Of a DNA stretch of 64,000 nucleotides, positions 9,865-19,028 are shown piece by piece. The stretch is from Microvirga rosea (lineage in GTDB: Bacteria; Pseudomonadota; Alphaproteobacteria; Rhizobiales; Beijerinckiaceae), in assembly GCF_020595095.1 (NCBI RefSeq), contig NZ_JAJDOP010000001.1, forward strand, positions 744,001 to 808,000, written 5' to 3'. The position numbers were made by a program, and so were the translations under genes. Position 1 is the stretch's first letter. Each line of letters starts with the position of its first letter. The notes beneath the pieces were generated by a model. It made no database searches and was not told where the DNA came from. It saw only the letters and a list, made by a program, of their open reading frames with translations.

Positions 9865-11946
9865 TCACGCCTCGCTTGTGGTGGGAGCCGCCAGGCCCCG
9901 CTTGACCAGCAACGCTTCCGGAGTCGGAAGGCGCCCACGGAATGCCCGGTAAGCCTCCGCCGGATCGCGCAGGTTTCCTGCGGAATAAATGTAGCGCTTC
10001 AGGCGTTCGGCCGTCGCGGAATCAAAGGCATCCCCGGTCTCCTCGAACGCGTTGAAGGCGTCCGCGTCCAGGACTTCCGACCAGAGGTAGCTGTAATATC
10101 CGGACGAGTAGCCGTCGCCTGAGAAGACATGCGTGAAATGAGGCGTGCGATGACGCATGATGATCTCGCGCGGCATGTCGATCTTCTCGAGTGAGGCTTT
10201 CTCGAAAGCCTTTGCGTCGAGATTGCTTGCGTCGGTGAGTCGATGCAGGTCGATATCCACGAACGCAGATGCCAGGTATTCGACGGTCGCGAAGCCCTGG
10301 TTGAAGTTCCGTGCGCCCATGAGACGCGCAAGCAGGTCTTCCGGAATGGGTTCTCCGGTTTTGTAGTGTGTCGCGTAACGGCGCAGGATCGCGGGCTGCG
10401 ACAGCCAGTGCTCATAAAGCTGTGAGGGCAATTCGACGAAATCGGTGGAAACGCTCGTTCCGGCCAGCAGCGGATAGGTCACGTCGGAGAGAAGGCCGTG
10501 CAGCGCATGGCCGAACTCATGGAACAGCGTTCTTGCATCATCGAAACTCAGAAGAGTCGGCTCTCCTCGGCCTCCCTTCGAGAAATTCATGACGTTGACG
10601 ATGATGGGACGGATCCCGGCCGTGAGCTTCTCCTGAGACCGGAAAGCGCTCATCCACGCGCCGCTGCGCTTCGAAGAGCGGGCGAAGTAGTCACCGATGA
10701 AGAGACCTACGAGCTCGCCGGCCGTATCCGTTACTTTCCAGGCGCGGATGTCAGGATGATAGCGCGGAAAGTCGCTCAATTCTTCGAAGCCGAGACCGAA
10801 AAGGCGATGTGCCGTATCGAACGCAGCCTCGATGATACGGTCGAGCTGGAAATATGGCTTGATCGCAGCCTCGTCGAGGTCATGTTTCGCGATACGCACC
10901 TGCTCCGCATAGTAGCGCCAGTCCCAGGGCTCGATCGCGATGTTGTCACCCCGCGCCTGCGCCTGCGATTGGAGGTCGTCGCGCTCCTGCATGGCGCGGC
11001 GGCGAGCCGGAGTCCAAACTTCCTGAAGGAGCGACAGCACGGCATCGGGTGTCTTTGCCATGGTGTCGGCGAGCTTGAAATCGGCAAAGGTCTTGTAGCC
11101 GAGAAGCTTGGCGCGTTCGGCACGCAGGCTCACCATTTCGGCAATGATGGCGGTGTTGTCCGTTGCGTTTCCGCCTTCACCTCGCTGCGCCCAGGCTTTG
11201 AAGGCCTGCTCCCGCAGGTCGCGGCGGCTCGAGAATTGCAGGAACGGTTCGATGCTGGAGCGCGACAGGGTGATGACGTACTTGCCCGAGAGCCCGGAAT
11301 CCTCGGCAGCCTGGGCTGCGGCTTCTCTCAGGAAGGATGGCAGCCCGGCGAGATCTTCCTCGGTTTCGAGAACGAGCCGGTAGGATTTCTCGTCGGCCAG
11401 GACGTTTTGGGAAAACTGCGTGCCGAGCGCCGCCAGGCGCTCCGTGATCTCGGACAGGCGCTTCTTGTCTTCGGACCCGAGACGTGCTCCCGCCCGGACG
11501 AAGATGGTGTGGTAGCGCTCGAGCACGCGCAGCTGCTCAGGAGAAAGATCAAGGCGCTCCCGGTCTTGATAAAGCGCATCCACGCGCCGGAAGAGAGCCT
11601 CGTTCATGAAGATGCTGTTGCGGTGCTTTGCTAGGAGCGGCGCCATCTCACGTTCGACGGCCTGAATGGCATCGTTCGTATGCGAGCCCGCAAGATTGAA
11701 GAAAACGCCGCCGACCCGTTTGAGCGTCGCGCCGCTGCGTTCGATCGCCTCGATCGTGTTTGCGAAGGTCGGGGAATCGGCACTTTCCGCCAGAGCGGCG
11801 ATTTCGGCCTTCTGCTCGGCAAGCGCCGCGTCGAAAGCAGGGCGGTAATGCTCCGGCGTGACACTCTCGAATGGTGGCAGGCCGAACGGCGTGTTCCACG
11901 GCTGAAGGAGAGGGTTTTCGCGGGAAGCGGCTTCCGGTGAGGTCAT
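9865..11946 (-). CDS. dcp: M3 family peptidyl-dipeptidase (Dcp/oligopeptidase A type)
   Basis: This 693-residue cytoplasmic zinc peptidase contains the M3 signature HEFGHALHG (about residues 474-482), with the third zinc ligand Glu about 28 residues later in the FVELPSQ stretch. Length and the long helical N-terminal half match Dcp/OpdA enzymes. It removes dipeptides from, or cleaves, short oligopeptides produced by protein turnover or uptake. It is monocistronic or leads the following dienelactone hydrolase-like gene only indirectly, since that gene lies upstream on the same strand with 46 bp between them. Confidence 0.92.
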   Translation of the reverse strand: MTSPEAASRENPLLQPWNTPFGLPPFESVTPEHYRPAFDAALAEQKAEIAALAESADSPTFANTIEAIERSGATLKRVGGVFFNLAGSHTNDAIQAVEREMAPLLAKHRNSIFMNEALFRRVDALYQDRERLDLSPEQLRVLERYHTIFVRAGARLGSEDKKRLSEITERLAALGTQFSQNVLADEKSYRLVLETEEDLAGLPSFLREAAAQAAEDSGLSGKYVITLSRSSIEPFLQFSSRRDLREQAFKAWAQRGEGGNATDNTAIIAEMVSLRAERAKLLGYKTFADFKLADTMAKTPDAVLSLLQEVWTPARRRAMQERDDLQSQAQARGDNIAIEPWDWRYYAEQVRIAKHDLDEAAIKPYFQLDRIIEAAFDTAHRLFGLGFEELSDFPRYHPDIRAWKVTDTAGELVGLFIGDYFARSSKRSGAWMSAFRSQEKLTAGIRPIIVNVMNFSKGGRGEPTLLSFDDARTLFHEFGHALHGLLSDVTYPLLAGTSVSTDFVELPSQLYEHWLSQPAILRRYATHYKTGEPIPEDLLARLMGARNFNQGFATVEYLASAFVDIDLHRLTDASNLDAKAFEKASLEKIDMPREIIMRHRTPHFTHVFSGDGYSSGYYSYLWSEVLDADAFNAFEETGDAFDSATAERLKRYIYSAGNLRDPAEAYRAFRGRLPTPEALLVKRGLAAPTTSEA

Positions 11947-11992
11947 GATGATCGTTGTTCCTGCAATCTTTCAGAATTCACTTGTACCGATG

Positions 11993-12820
11993 TCATTCCC
12001 CTGTCGAAAGGGGCATTGCCTCCGACTTCGCCGGGACGGGATCGAGATAGCGCCGGAGGAACGACAAGGCATGCTGGGTGGCATCCTGCTGGGTTTTTCC
12101 ATGAAAACCGTGCCCCTCGCCAGGATAGACCTTGAGTTCATGGGGAACGTCCTTCTGCCGAAGCAGGGTCTCGATCGCATAGGCGTTCGCCACGGGCACG
12201 ATAGGATCCATGGCGCCGTGCAGGATCAGAGTGGGCGGCAGCCGGGCATCATAGCCGATAGCCCCTTGCGGCAGAGGTCCGAAAAAGCTGATGAGGGCCT
12301 TGATGCGCGAATCGGCGCTTGCGACCGCAAGTCCGAGAGCTGCCCCTAGGGAAATTCCCACAAGACCAATCTTGCCCGGGTCGACTTCGCTGCGGCCGGA
12401 AACCCAGGCCAAAGCATCCCGCACCGTCTCGGTCCATGGCATAAAATTCTGGAAAAGGGTGGCGAAGGAAGCCCGCCGTTCGCCGGTTCGGTCGAGGTAG
12501 TGGACCAAATGAACCTGATATCCCGACGCGGCGATGGCGCTCGCGCCATCGCGGTATTGCCGGTTATGGCCCAGGCCATCGGCGCCATGAAGCATGACGA
12601 TCCCCGGACGCGGTGCCTTTCGGGTCGGGGTGAAGACCTCGACCGTGATCTCCTTTCCGCCGCTTGAAAAGCTCTGGCGCGATTCGTTGACCGTCATTGA
12701 GGCGACTTCTCCATTTTGGGCCAAGGCAGGCGAGGCTGCCAGAGAGGCTGCCCCCATCATGAGCGCACGTCTGGTGACTGCCGCCCTTGATGGAAGCGAT
12801 AAAAAACTGTCCTGAGGCAT
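11993..12820 (-). CDS. dienelactone hydrolase-like alpha/beta hydrolase with Tat-type signal
   Basis: The 275-residue precursor has an N-terminal twin-arginine segment (VTRRALMMGAAS) followed by a hydrophobic stretch and an ASPALA cleavage site near residue 34, so export through Tat is likely. The mature part is an alpha/beta hydrolase. It has an elbow GISLG with Ser (about residue 156) in place of the Cys of classical dienelactone hydrolase, an Asp in HGAMDPIVP, and a His in GEGHGFHG. It is a probable periplasmic esterase or lactonase of unknown substrate. Confidence 0.85.
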   Translation of the reverse strand: MPQDSFLSLPSRAAVTRRALMMGAASLAASPALAQNGEVASMTVNESRQSFSSGGKEITVEVFTPTRKAPRPGIVMLHGADGLGHNRQYRDGASAIAASGYQVHLVHYLDRTGERRASFATLFQNFMPWTETVRDALAWVSGRSEVDPGKIGLVGISLGAALGLAVASADSRIKALISFFGPLPQGAIGYDARLPPTLILHGAMDPIVPVANAYAIETLLRQKDVPHELKVYPGEGHGFHGKTQQDATQHALSFLRRYLDPVPAKSEAMPLSTGE

Positions 12821-13003
12821 CGGATTCGGTGATGAGGTTTGGGGACCTGATCCTTGAAAGGTGGTGTGGGATAAAGACGAAGCCAGATGGCAAAAGGTCC
12901 CAAGACCGTAAGAAGGGTTCTAAAACGGCCAAGGATCGTTCCGGGCCGTCGGGCGTTATAGAACCAGCCCGAACGACCTTCGCGGCCCGGAGATCTGTGC
13001 CCT

Positions 13004-15043
13004 ATGTCCGCCGCCCCGTCGCCCCCGCCTCCCCAGGCTGAGATTCCGCCTCCGAGCGTGCCGGGCGTATCCGGCCTGATGACCCTGATCGTCGGCCTCG
13101 TGGTTTTGGCGGCGCTTTATATCGGGCAGGACGTTTTCCTGCCGATCGTCATGGCCATTCTGCTCGCGTTTGTGCTTGCGCCTTTTGTCGACATCATGCG
13201 CCGGTGGCACTTGGGCCGCGTGCCGTCCGTTATCATTGCCGTGGTGGTTGCCCTTGGCATCATCCTATCCTTAGGAGGGATGATCGGCTTTCAGCTTGCC
13301 GGCCTGGCGAGCGATCTTCCCCGCTATCAGTACACCATCAAGGAAAAAGTCGGTTCGCTTCGGGAGGGCTCCCTGGGACGCCTGCCCGCGCTCCTGAAGA
13401 ACATGGGGCGGGAATTCGACAAGGCCGTTCAGGAAAAGCCGGAGGACAAGCCTGCTTCCGCTTCGTCCGTTCCGTCTCCAGCCCCGGCAGAGGCCGAAAA
13501 TACGGGGCCTTTGCCGGTAGAGGTGCATCAGCCGGAACCGACCCCCGTCGAGCTTGCCAGGAACTTCCTGCTCCCGATGCTCCAGCCGCTGGCCACGACG
13601 GGCATAGTATTCGTGGTGCTGATCTTCATTCTGCTCCAGCGAGAGGACTTGCGGGACCGCATGATCCGCCTTTTCGGCTCCAGCGATCTCCACCGCACCA
13701 CCATCGCCATGGATGACGCGGCGCGGCGGCTCAGCCGCTATTTCCTGATTCAGCTGGGGCTCAACACGTCCTTCGGGGTCTTCGTTTCCATCGGATTGTG
13801 GGCCATCGGCGTGCCAAGTCCCCTGCTTTGGGGCGTCTTCGCCGCCCTGATGCGGTTCGTTCCCTATATCGGCTCGTTCATCGCCGCCGCGTTTCCCATC
13901 ATGCTGGCCGCCGCCGTCGACCCCGGCTGGAGCATGGCCCTGATGACGGCCGCGCTCTTCCTGCTCGGTGAGCCGCTGATGGGGCATGTGATCGAGCCCG
14001 TCGTCTATGGCCAGAGCACGGGGCTGTCACCCTTCGCGGTGGTTCTCTCCGCCATCTTCTGGACTTGGATCTGGGGACCGGTCGGGCTTCTGATCGCAAC
14101 CCCTCTGACGCTTTGTCTCGTTGTGCTGGGACGACACGTGGAACGGCTTGAGTTTCTGGATGTCATCCTGGGTGACAGGCCCGCCCTGACCCCGGCCGAA
14201 AATCTCTATCAGCGCATGCTGGCGGGCGATCCTGACGAGGCGCTCGAATCCGCCGAGGTTCTGCTGCGGGAGCGTTCTCTGACGTCCTACTACGACGAGG
14301 TCGCCCTCAAGGGACTGCAACTTGCCGCCAACGATGCCAGTCGCGGGGTTCTGACGACGCATCAGCTCGAACAGGTCAAGGACGTGATCGGTTCGCTGGT
14401 AGAGGATCTCGACGGGCACGACGATGCAGAGCCGCCGCGCAAGGAGACCGCCGACGAGCCGGTCGCCTCTCCTGCAAGCGAAAAACCCGCCAACAAGGAA
14501 CCGGCGGTCGCACCGGTTCCGTCGATGGCCACGGCGATTCCCGAGGAGTGGCGCGCGGAGGGTGCGGTCCTGTGCATCGCCGGACGTGGGCCCCTCGATG
14601 AGGCGGCGGCCTCAATGCTGGCGCAGCTTCTCAACAAGCACAGCCTGGGCACGCGCAACGTTGCTTATGATGCGGTTTCCCGGTCGGGCATCATCACGCT
14701 CGACACGAGCAATGTGCGGATGATCTGCCTGTCTTATCTGGAGATTGGCGGTACCCCGGCGCATCTGCGCTATCTTTTGCGGCGCCTGCGTAACCGGATG
14801 CCCGATATTCCGATCCTCGTGGGATTGTGGCCTACGGACGATGCCGTGCTGAACAACCAGACTCGTCAAGCATCGCTGGGTGCCGATTACTATGTCTCGT
14901 CGCTGCGCGAGGCAGTCATCCTGTGCGTCAAGAACGCGACGGGCGAGGAAAAAGGGCTTCAGGGGCAGGGCGCTGCCGCCGTCACATCGCCGATGGCTCA
15001 GGGAGCGGCGGACACGAAGCGCCTGCCGCTCCCTGCGGAGTGA
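13004..15043 (+). CDS. AI-2E (PerM/TqsA) family membrane protein with extra C-terminal domain
   Basis: Residues about 20-380 form the usual AI-2E family membrane domain: paired N-terminal helices, a charged region with a Pro/Ala-rich insert at about 145-185, then several TM helices including the conserved LLWGVFAALMRFVPYIGSFI segment. Typical members end near residue 350-400. Here about 280 more residues follow: a helical stretch, a second Pro/Ala linker, and an alpha/beta domain from about 510 to 650 resembling a B12-binding/Rossmann-like sensor domain. The substrate is unknown; members export signals, Na+/Li+ or other solutes. A 183-bp divergent region separates it from the hydrolase gene. 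Confidence 0.85.
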   Translation: MSAAPSPPPPQAEIPPPSVPGVSGLMTLIVGLVVLAALYIGQDVFLPIVMAILLAFVLAPFVDIMRRWHLGRVPSVIIAVVVALGIILSLGGMIGFQLAGLASDLPRYQYTIKEKVGSLREGSLGRLPALLKNMGREFDKAVQEKPEDKPASASSVPSPAPAEAENTGPLPVEVHQPEPTPVELARNFLLPMLQPLATTGIVFVVLIFILLQREDLRDRMIRLFGSSDLHRTTIAMDDAARRLSRYFLIQLGLNTSFGVFVSIGLWAIGVPSPLLWGVFAALMRFVPYIGSFIAAAFPIMLAAAVDPGWSMALMTAALFLLGEPLMGHVIEPVVYGQSTGLSPFAVVLSAIFWTWIWGPVGLLIATPLTLCLVVLGRHVERLEFLDVILGDRPALTPAENLYQRMLAGDPDEALESAEVLLRERSLTSYYDEVALKGLQLAANDASRGVLTTHQLEQVKDVIGSLVEDLDGHDDAEPPRKETADEPVASPASEKPANKEPAVAPVPSMATAIPEEWRAEGAVLCIAGRGPLDEAAASMLAQLLNKHSLGTRNVAYDAVSRSGIITLDTSNVRMICLSYLEIGGTPAHLRYLLRRLRNRMPDIPILVGLWPTDDAVLNNQTRQASLGADYYVSSLREAVILCVKNATGEEKGLQGQGAAAVTSPMAQGAADTKRLPLPAE

Positions 15044-15050
15044 GGGCTTC

Positions 15051-16031
15051 TCAGGAAGCCGCCTTGAGGAAGTTCTCGGCGTAGTGACAGGCCACCAGGC
15101 GACCATCGAGAGGTCTGAGAGCTGGACGCTCGACCTTGCAGCGATCCGTCACATACGGACACCGTGTGGAGAACACGCAGCCCTTCGGCGGATTGAGCGG
15201 GGACGGCAACTCTCCTTTGAGAACGATGCGTTTCCGCTTCTGGCCCGATATGCCCGGCGTGGAGGACAGGAGCGCCTGCGTGTAGGGGTGCAAAGGACGA
15301 TCGTAGATACGGTCCTTCGGCCCCTGCTCGACCGCATGGCCGAGATACATCACCAGCACATCGTCGGCGATATGGCGAACGACTCCCAGATCATGCGAAA
15401 TGAACAGGTAAGCGAGCCCCATCTCCTGCTGCAGATCGGCGAGAAGGTTGAGCACTTGCGCCTGAATCGACACGTCGAGAGCCGAAACGGGTTCGTCGGC
15501 CACCACGAGTTTCGGCGAGAGCATCAGGGCGCGCGCAATGGCGATGCGCTGACGCTGTCCGCCGGAAAACATATGCGGATAGCGGCTGTAGTGCTCGGGG
15601 CGCAGACCGACCTTCGCCATCATCGCCCGCGCCCGTTCCGTTCTCTCGGCCGCCGACAGGTTGGTGTTGATGGCCAGGGGCTCTTCCAGGATCGTTCCGA
15701 CCTTCTTGCGCGGATTGAGCGATCCATAGGGATTCTGGAACACGAGCTGCACGGTGCGGCGCAGATCCTTCGTACGTCCCGCCGGCGGATGGATCGCGTC
15801 CATGCCGTCGAGGTTCAGCGTCCCTTCGGTCGGCTTCTCGATGAGGGTGACCATGCGCGCCAGTGTGGACTTGCCGCATCCGGACTCGCCCACAACAGCC
15901 AGCGTTTTTCCCGGCTCGATGGAAAACGAAACGCCACCGACGGCTTGCAGATGGCCCGGTTCCTTGAAGAGGCCGCGCTTGACCTCGTAGACGCGTTTCA
16001 GATCATGGGCTTCGACAACAGGAGCGCTCAC
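15051..16031 (-). CDS. dppF: oligo/dipeptide ABC transporter ATPase, DppF/OppF type
   Basis: The 326-residue ATPase has Walker [10 protein letters not shown] (about 50), signature [15 protein letters not shown], Walker [12 protein letters not shown], and the oligopeptide_HPY C-terminal extension with its cysteines (CVFSTRCPY and downstream). It forms the second nucleotide-binding subunit of a DppBCDF importer. It overlaps dppD by 4 bp (ATGA) and ends 7 bp from the convergent AI-2E gene. Confidence 0.92.
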   Translation of the reverse strand: MSAPVVEAHDLKRVYEVKRGLFKEPGHLQAVGGVSFSIEPGKTLAVVGESGCGKSTLARMVTLIEKPTEGTLNLDGMDAIHPPAGRTKDLRRTVQLVFQNPYGSLNPRKKVGTILEEPLAINTNLSAAERTERARAMMAKVGLRPEHYSRYPHMFSGGQRQRIAIARALMLSPKLVVADEPVSALDVSIQAQVLNLLADLQQEMGLAYLFISHDLGVVRHIADDVLVMYLGHAVEQGPKDRIYDRPLHPYTQALLSSTPGISGQKRKRIVLKGELPSPLNPPKGCVFSTRCPYVTDRCKVERPALRPLDGRLVACHYAENFLKAAS

Positions 16032-17044
16032 GACGCAGCCTCCGCATCAAGGGGATGATCGGCATTGATACGAGCGGTGCGGCTCGAGTCTCCGAGCGGA
16101 TAGTGACAGCGGATCTGACCGCCCGCCCAGGGGCGAAGCTCCGGCCGCACACTGCGCGAATGTTCGGTCGCGTAAGCGCAGCGTGGGCTGAACAGGCAGC
16201 CCTTCGGGCGATCATAAAGTCCAGGCACGACGCCAGGGATCGTGGACAGGCGGCTACCCTTGCTGTTCTCCGGCAGGGCGGCAAGGAGCGCCGACGTATA
16301 GGGGTGCTGCGGAGAGGCGAACAGGTCCTCGGCGGCTCGTTCTTCCATGATCTGGCCGGCATACATCACCATGATGCGCTTGGCCGTCTCGGCAATCACG
16401 CCCATGTCGTGCGTGATCATCACCAGTGCCATGTTCCGCTCTTTTTGCAGATTGATGAGGAGATCCAGGATCTGCGCCTGGATGGTCACATCAAGAGCGG
16501 TGGTCGGCTCGTCGGCGATCAGAAGCTTCGGATTGCATGCAATCGCCATGGCGATCATGACACGCTGGTTCATGCCGCCCGAGAGCTGGTGCGGAAAAGC
16601 CGACAGGCGGCTTTCGGCGGAGGGAATGCCCACCTGATCGAGAAGTTCGATCGCGCGGCGGCGTGCCGCCCTGCGGTCCATACCCTCGTGCAGACGAAGG
16701 GTCTCGGTGAGCTGGAAGCCGATCGTGAAGCACGGGTTCAGACTGGTCGTCGGCTCCTGGAAGATCATGGCGACGTCCTTGCCCGTGAGCTTGCGGCGCT
16801 CGCGGTCGGAAATCGTCAGGAGATCCCGCCCATTGAACGAGAGCTTGTCCGCCCTCACGCGGCCCGGAAATGGCACAAGGCCCATGAGCGCCAGCATCGT
16901 GACGCTTTTTCCGGAGCCGGATTCGCCGACGACGCCGAGAACCTCGCCTTCTTCAAGCTTGAGGCTGACACCATCCACGGCGCGCATGATGCCGCCCTGG
17001 GTCGGGAACTCGACCGATAGATTTTCAATTTCAAGCAGAGCCAT
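16028..17044 (-). CDS. dppD: oligo/dipeptide ABC transporter ATPase, DppD/OppD type
   Basis: This 338-residue ATPase has Walker [10 protein letters not shown] (about 40), an OppD-type signature [14 protein letters not shown], Walker [12 protein letters not shown] and the C-terminal cysteine-containing oligopeptide_HPY region ([10 protein letters not shown]). It lies 2 bp downstream of dppC. With DppF it powers import through DppBC. Confidence 0.92.
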   Translation of the reverse strand: MALLEIENLSVEFPTQGGIMRAVDGVSLKLEEGEVLGVVGESGSGKSVTMLALMGLVPFPGRVRADKLSFNGRDLLTISDRERRKLTGKDVAMIFQEPTTSLNPCFTIGFQLTETLRLHEGMDRRAARRRAIELLDQVGIPSAESRLSAFPHQLSGGMNQRVMIAMAIACNPKLLIADEPTTALDVTIQAQILDLLINLQKERNMALVMITHDMGVIAETAKRIMVMYAGQIMEERAAEDLFASPQHPYTSALLAALPENSKGSRLSTIPGVVPGLYDRPKGCLFSPRCAYATEHSRSVRPELRPWAGGQIRCHYPLGDSSRTARINADHPLDAEAAS

Positions 17045-17046
17045 GA

Positions 17047-17958
17047 TCAGCGCTTCAGTTTGGGATCAAGAGCGTCACGAAGGCCGTCACCCAGAAGGTT
17101 GAAGGCCAGCACTGTGATGAGGATCGCGAGACCCGGGAACGTCACCACCCACCAGGCGCGCAGCACGAATTCCCGCGCATCCGCCAGCATTGTTCCCCAT
17201 TCCGGAGCCGGGGGCTGTGCGCCGAGTCCAAGGAACCCCAGCGCTGCGGCGTCCAGAATCGCGGTCGAGATGCCAAGCGACGCTTGCACGATCAAAGGCG
17301 CCGTGCAGTTGGGCAGCACTTCCTTGAACATGAGGCGCAGCGTACCGGCGCCGCTGACCCGAGCCGCCGTCACATAATCCTTCGATGTCTCGGTGATGAC
17401 GGCCGCCCGTGCGAGGCGCACGTAATGGGGCAGGATCACGAGAGCGACGGCCAGCATCGAATTGACGAGGCCGGGGCCGAGAACCGCAACGATCACGATG
17501 GCCAGAAGCAGGCTGGGCAAGGTCAGAACGATATCCATCAATCGCATGATGAAGATTTCGGTCATGCCCCGGGTAAAGCCCGCCACAAGGCCCAGGACGG
17601 TTCCCAACACGATCGAGATCGAGACGATGACGACACCGATCAGCAATGACAGGCGCGACCCGTAGATCAGGCGCGAGAGAATGTCCCGGCCGATCGGATC
17701 CGTCCCGAGAGGGAAGGCAAGGCTCCCGCCCTCCTGCCAGAACGGGGGCTTCAGGGCGATGGACGTGTCGGTCACATAGGGTGAGTGGGGAGCCAGCACG
17801 TCGGCGAGGAGAGCAACCGTCACGACGAGGATGATGACGATCAGGCCTGCCACCGCACCCTTGTTGGCGCTGAAATAGCCCCAGAACTCCCGCAAGGGGT
17901 GGGGTGGTGTTGCCGTCGCCACGGCGACGGCGGGAGCTTCCATGGTTTCTGCGGTCAT
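17047..17958 (-). CDS. dppC: oligo/dipeptide ABC transporter permease, DppC type
   Basis: The 303-residue inner-membrane permease shows an N-terminal cytoplasmic extension, one TM helix (about 38-60), a periplasmic segment containing [19 protein letters not shown], and the BPD_transp_1 domain with the EAA-type loop ([17 protein letters not shown]). It overlaps dppB by ATGA. Confidence 0.92.
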   Translation of the reverse strand: MTAETMEAPAVAVATATPPHPLREFWGYFSANKGAVAGLIVIILVVTVALLADVLAPHSPYVTDTSIALKPPFWQEGGSLAFPLGTDPIGRDILSRLIYGSRLSLLIGVVIVSISIVLGTVLGLVAGFTRGMTEIFIMRLMDIVLTLPSLLLAIVIVAVLGPGLVNSMLAVALVILPHYVRLARAAVITETSKDYVTAARVSGAGTLRLMFKEVLPNCTAPLIVQASLGISTAILDAAALGFLGLGAQPPAPEWGTMLADAREFVLRAWWVVTFPGLAILITVLAFNLLGDGLRDALDPKLKR

Positions 17959-18965
17959 CGGTTATGCCTGATGCGCGGATTGATAAGGCCATATGCGAGA
18001 TCGACGAGCAGGTTGACGCTCATCACGACGATTCCGAGAAGGAGCGCTCCCCCTTGCAGAACCGGATAGTCGCGCCGGAAAATGGCGTCGATCAGCCACT
18101 TGCCGACTCCGGGCCACGAAAAGATCGTCTCGGTCAGGATCGCGCCCGTGAACAGCACGCCGACCTGCAGGCCGATGACGGTGACGACCGGAATAAGCGC
18201 ATTCCTCAAGGCATGCAGGACGATGATCCGGTAACGGGACAAACCCTTCGCCTTCGCCGTCCGGATGTAATCCTCGCCCAACACTTCCAGCATGGCGGAG
18301 CGGGTCATGCGGGCAATCACCGCAAGCGGCACCGTTCCGAGCACGATGGTCGGCAGAATGAGATGTTCCACCGCCGATGCGAACGCTCCCTCTTCGCCCG
18401 ACAGAAGGCTGTCGATGAGGAGAAAGCCCGTGACCGGCTCGATATAGTAGAGGACGTCGATCCGGCCGGAGACCGGTGTCAGGTCAAGCTGAACCGAAAA
18501 AACCAGGATCAGGATGAGGCCCCACCAGAAGATCGGCATGGAATAGCCGGCCAGTGAGATGCCCATCACCCCGTGGTCGAAAATCGAGTTTCGTCTGATC
18601 GCGGCGATCATGCCGGCCGGGAGGCCAAGGACGAGCGCGAAGAGAATCGCGCAGATCGCCAGCTCCATGGTGGCCGGGAAAAGAGCCTTGAACTCGGACC
18701 AGACCGGCGCCTGGGTCACGAGAGACTTGCCGAGATCGCCTTGCAGGACGCGGGAGATATAGACCCCGTATTGAACGAAGATCGGCTTGTCGAAGCCGAA
18801 CTCCTTGCGCAACTGCTCGTGACGGGCGGCATCAATGCCGCGCTCACCAGCCATGGTCTCGATCGGATCGCCCGGAACGAGACGGATAAGGAAGAAGGCG
18901 AGCAGCGTGATGCCGATGAAGGTCGGAATGATCAGGCTGACGCGGGTGAGGATGAATCGAAGCAT
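17955..18965 (-). CDS. dppB: oligo/dipeptide ABC transporter permease, DppB type
   Basis: The 336-residue permease begins with the standard DppB N-terminal TM helix followed by FLIRLVPGDP. It contains the ATPase-contact loop (KAKGLSRYRIIVLHALRNALIPV). It forms the pore with DppC. Its start lies 63 bp after the dppA stop, and a strong hairpin with a U-run sits in that gap, so its expression is probably a fraction of dppA expression. Confidence 0.93.
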   Translation of the reverse strand: MLRFILTRVSLIIPTFIGITLLAFFLIRLVPGDPIETMAGERGIDAARHEQLRKEFGFDKPIFVQYGVYISRVLQGDLGKSLVTQAPVWSEFKALFPATMELAICAILFALVLGLPAGMIAAIRRNSIFDHGVMGISLAGYSMPIFWWGLILILVFSVQLDLTPVSGRIDVLYYIEPVTGFLLIDSLLSGEEGAFASAVEHLILPTIVLGTVPLAVIARMTRSAMLEVLGEDYIRTAKAKGLSRYRIIVLHALRNALIPVVTVIGLQVGVLFTGAILTETIFSWPGVGKWLIDAIFRRDYPVLQGGALLLGIVVMSVNLLVDLAYGLINPRIRHNR

Positions 18966-18976
18966 CGTTTGAATGT

Positions 18977-19009
18977 AAAAAGGCGGAGCGGCGTTTCAGC
19001 CGCTCCGCC
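18977..19009 (-). terminator. intrinsic terminator/attenuator between dppA and dppB
   Basis: On the minus strand, a perfect 11-bp GC-rich stem (19009-18999 with 18992-18982, 6-nt loop) is followed at once by five T residues (18981-18977). It sits between the binding-protein gene and the permease genes, a classic place for partial termination that keeps binding protein in molar excess. Confidence 0.8.
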
Positions 19010-19028
19010 AGAGGTGGAATGGGGAAGC

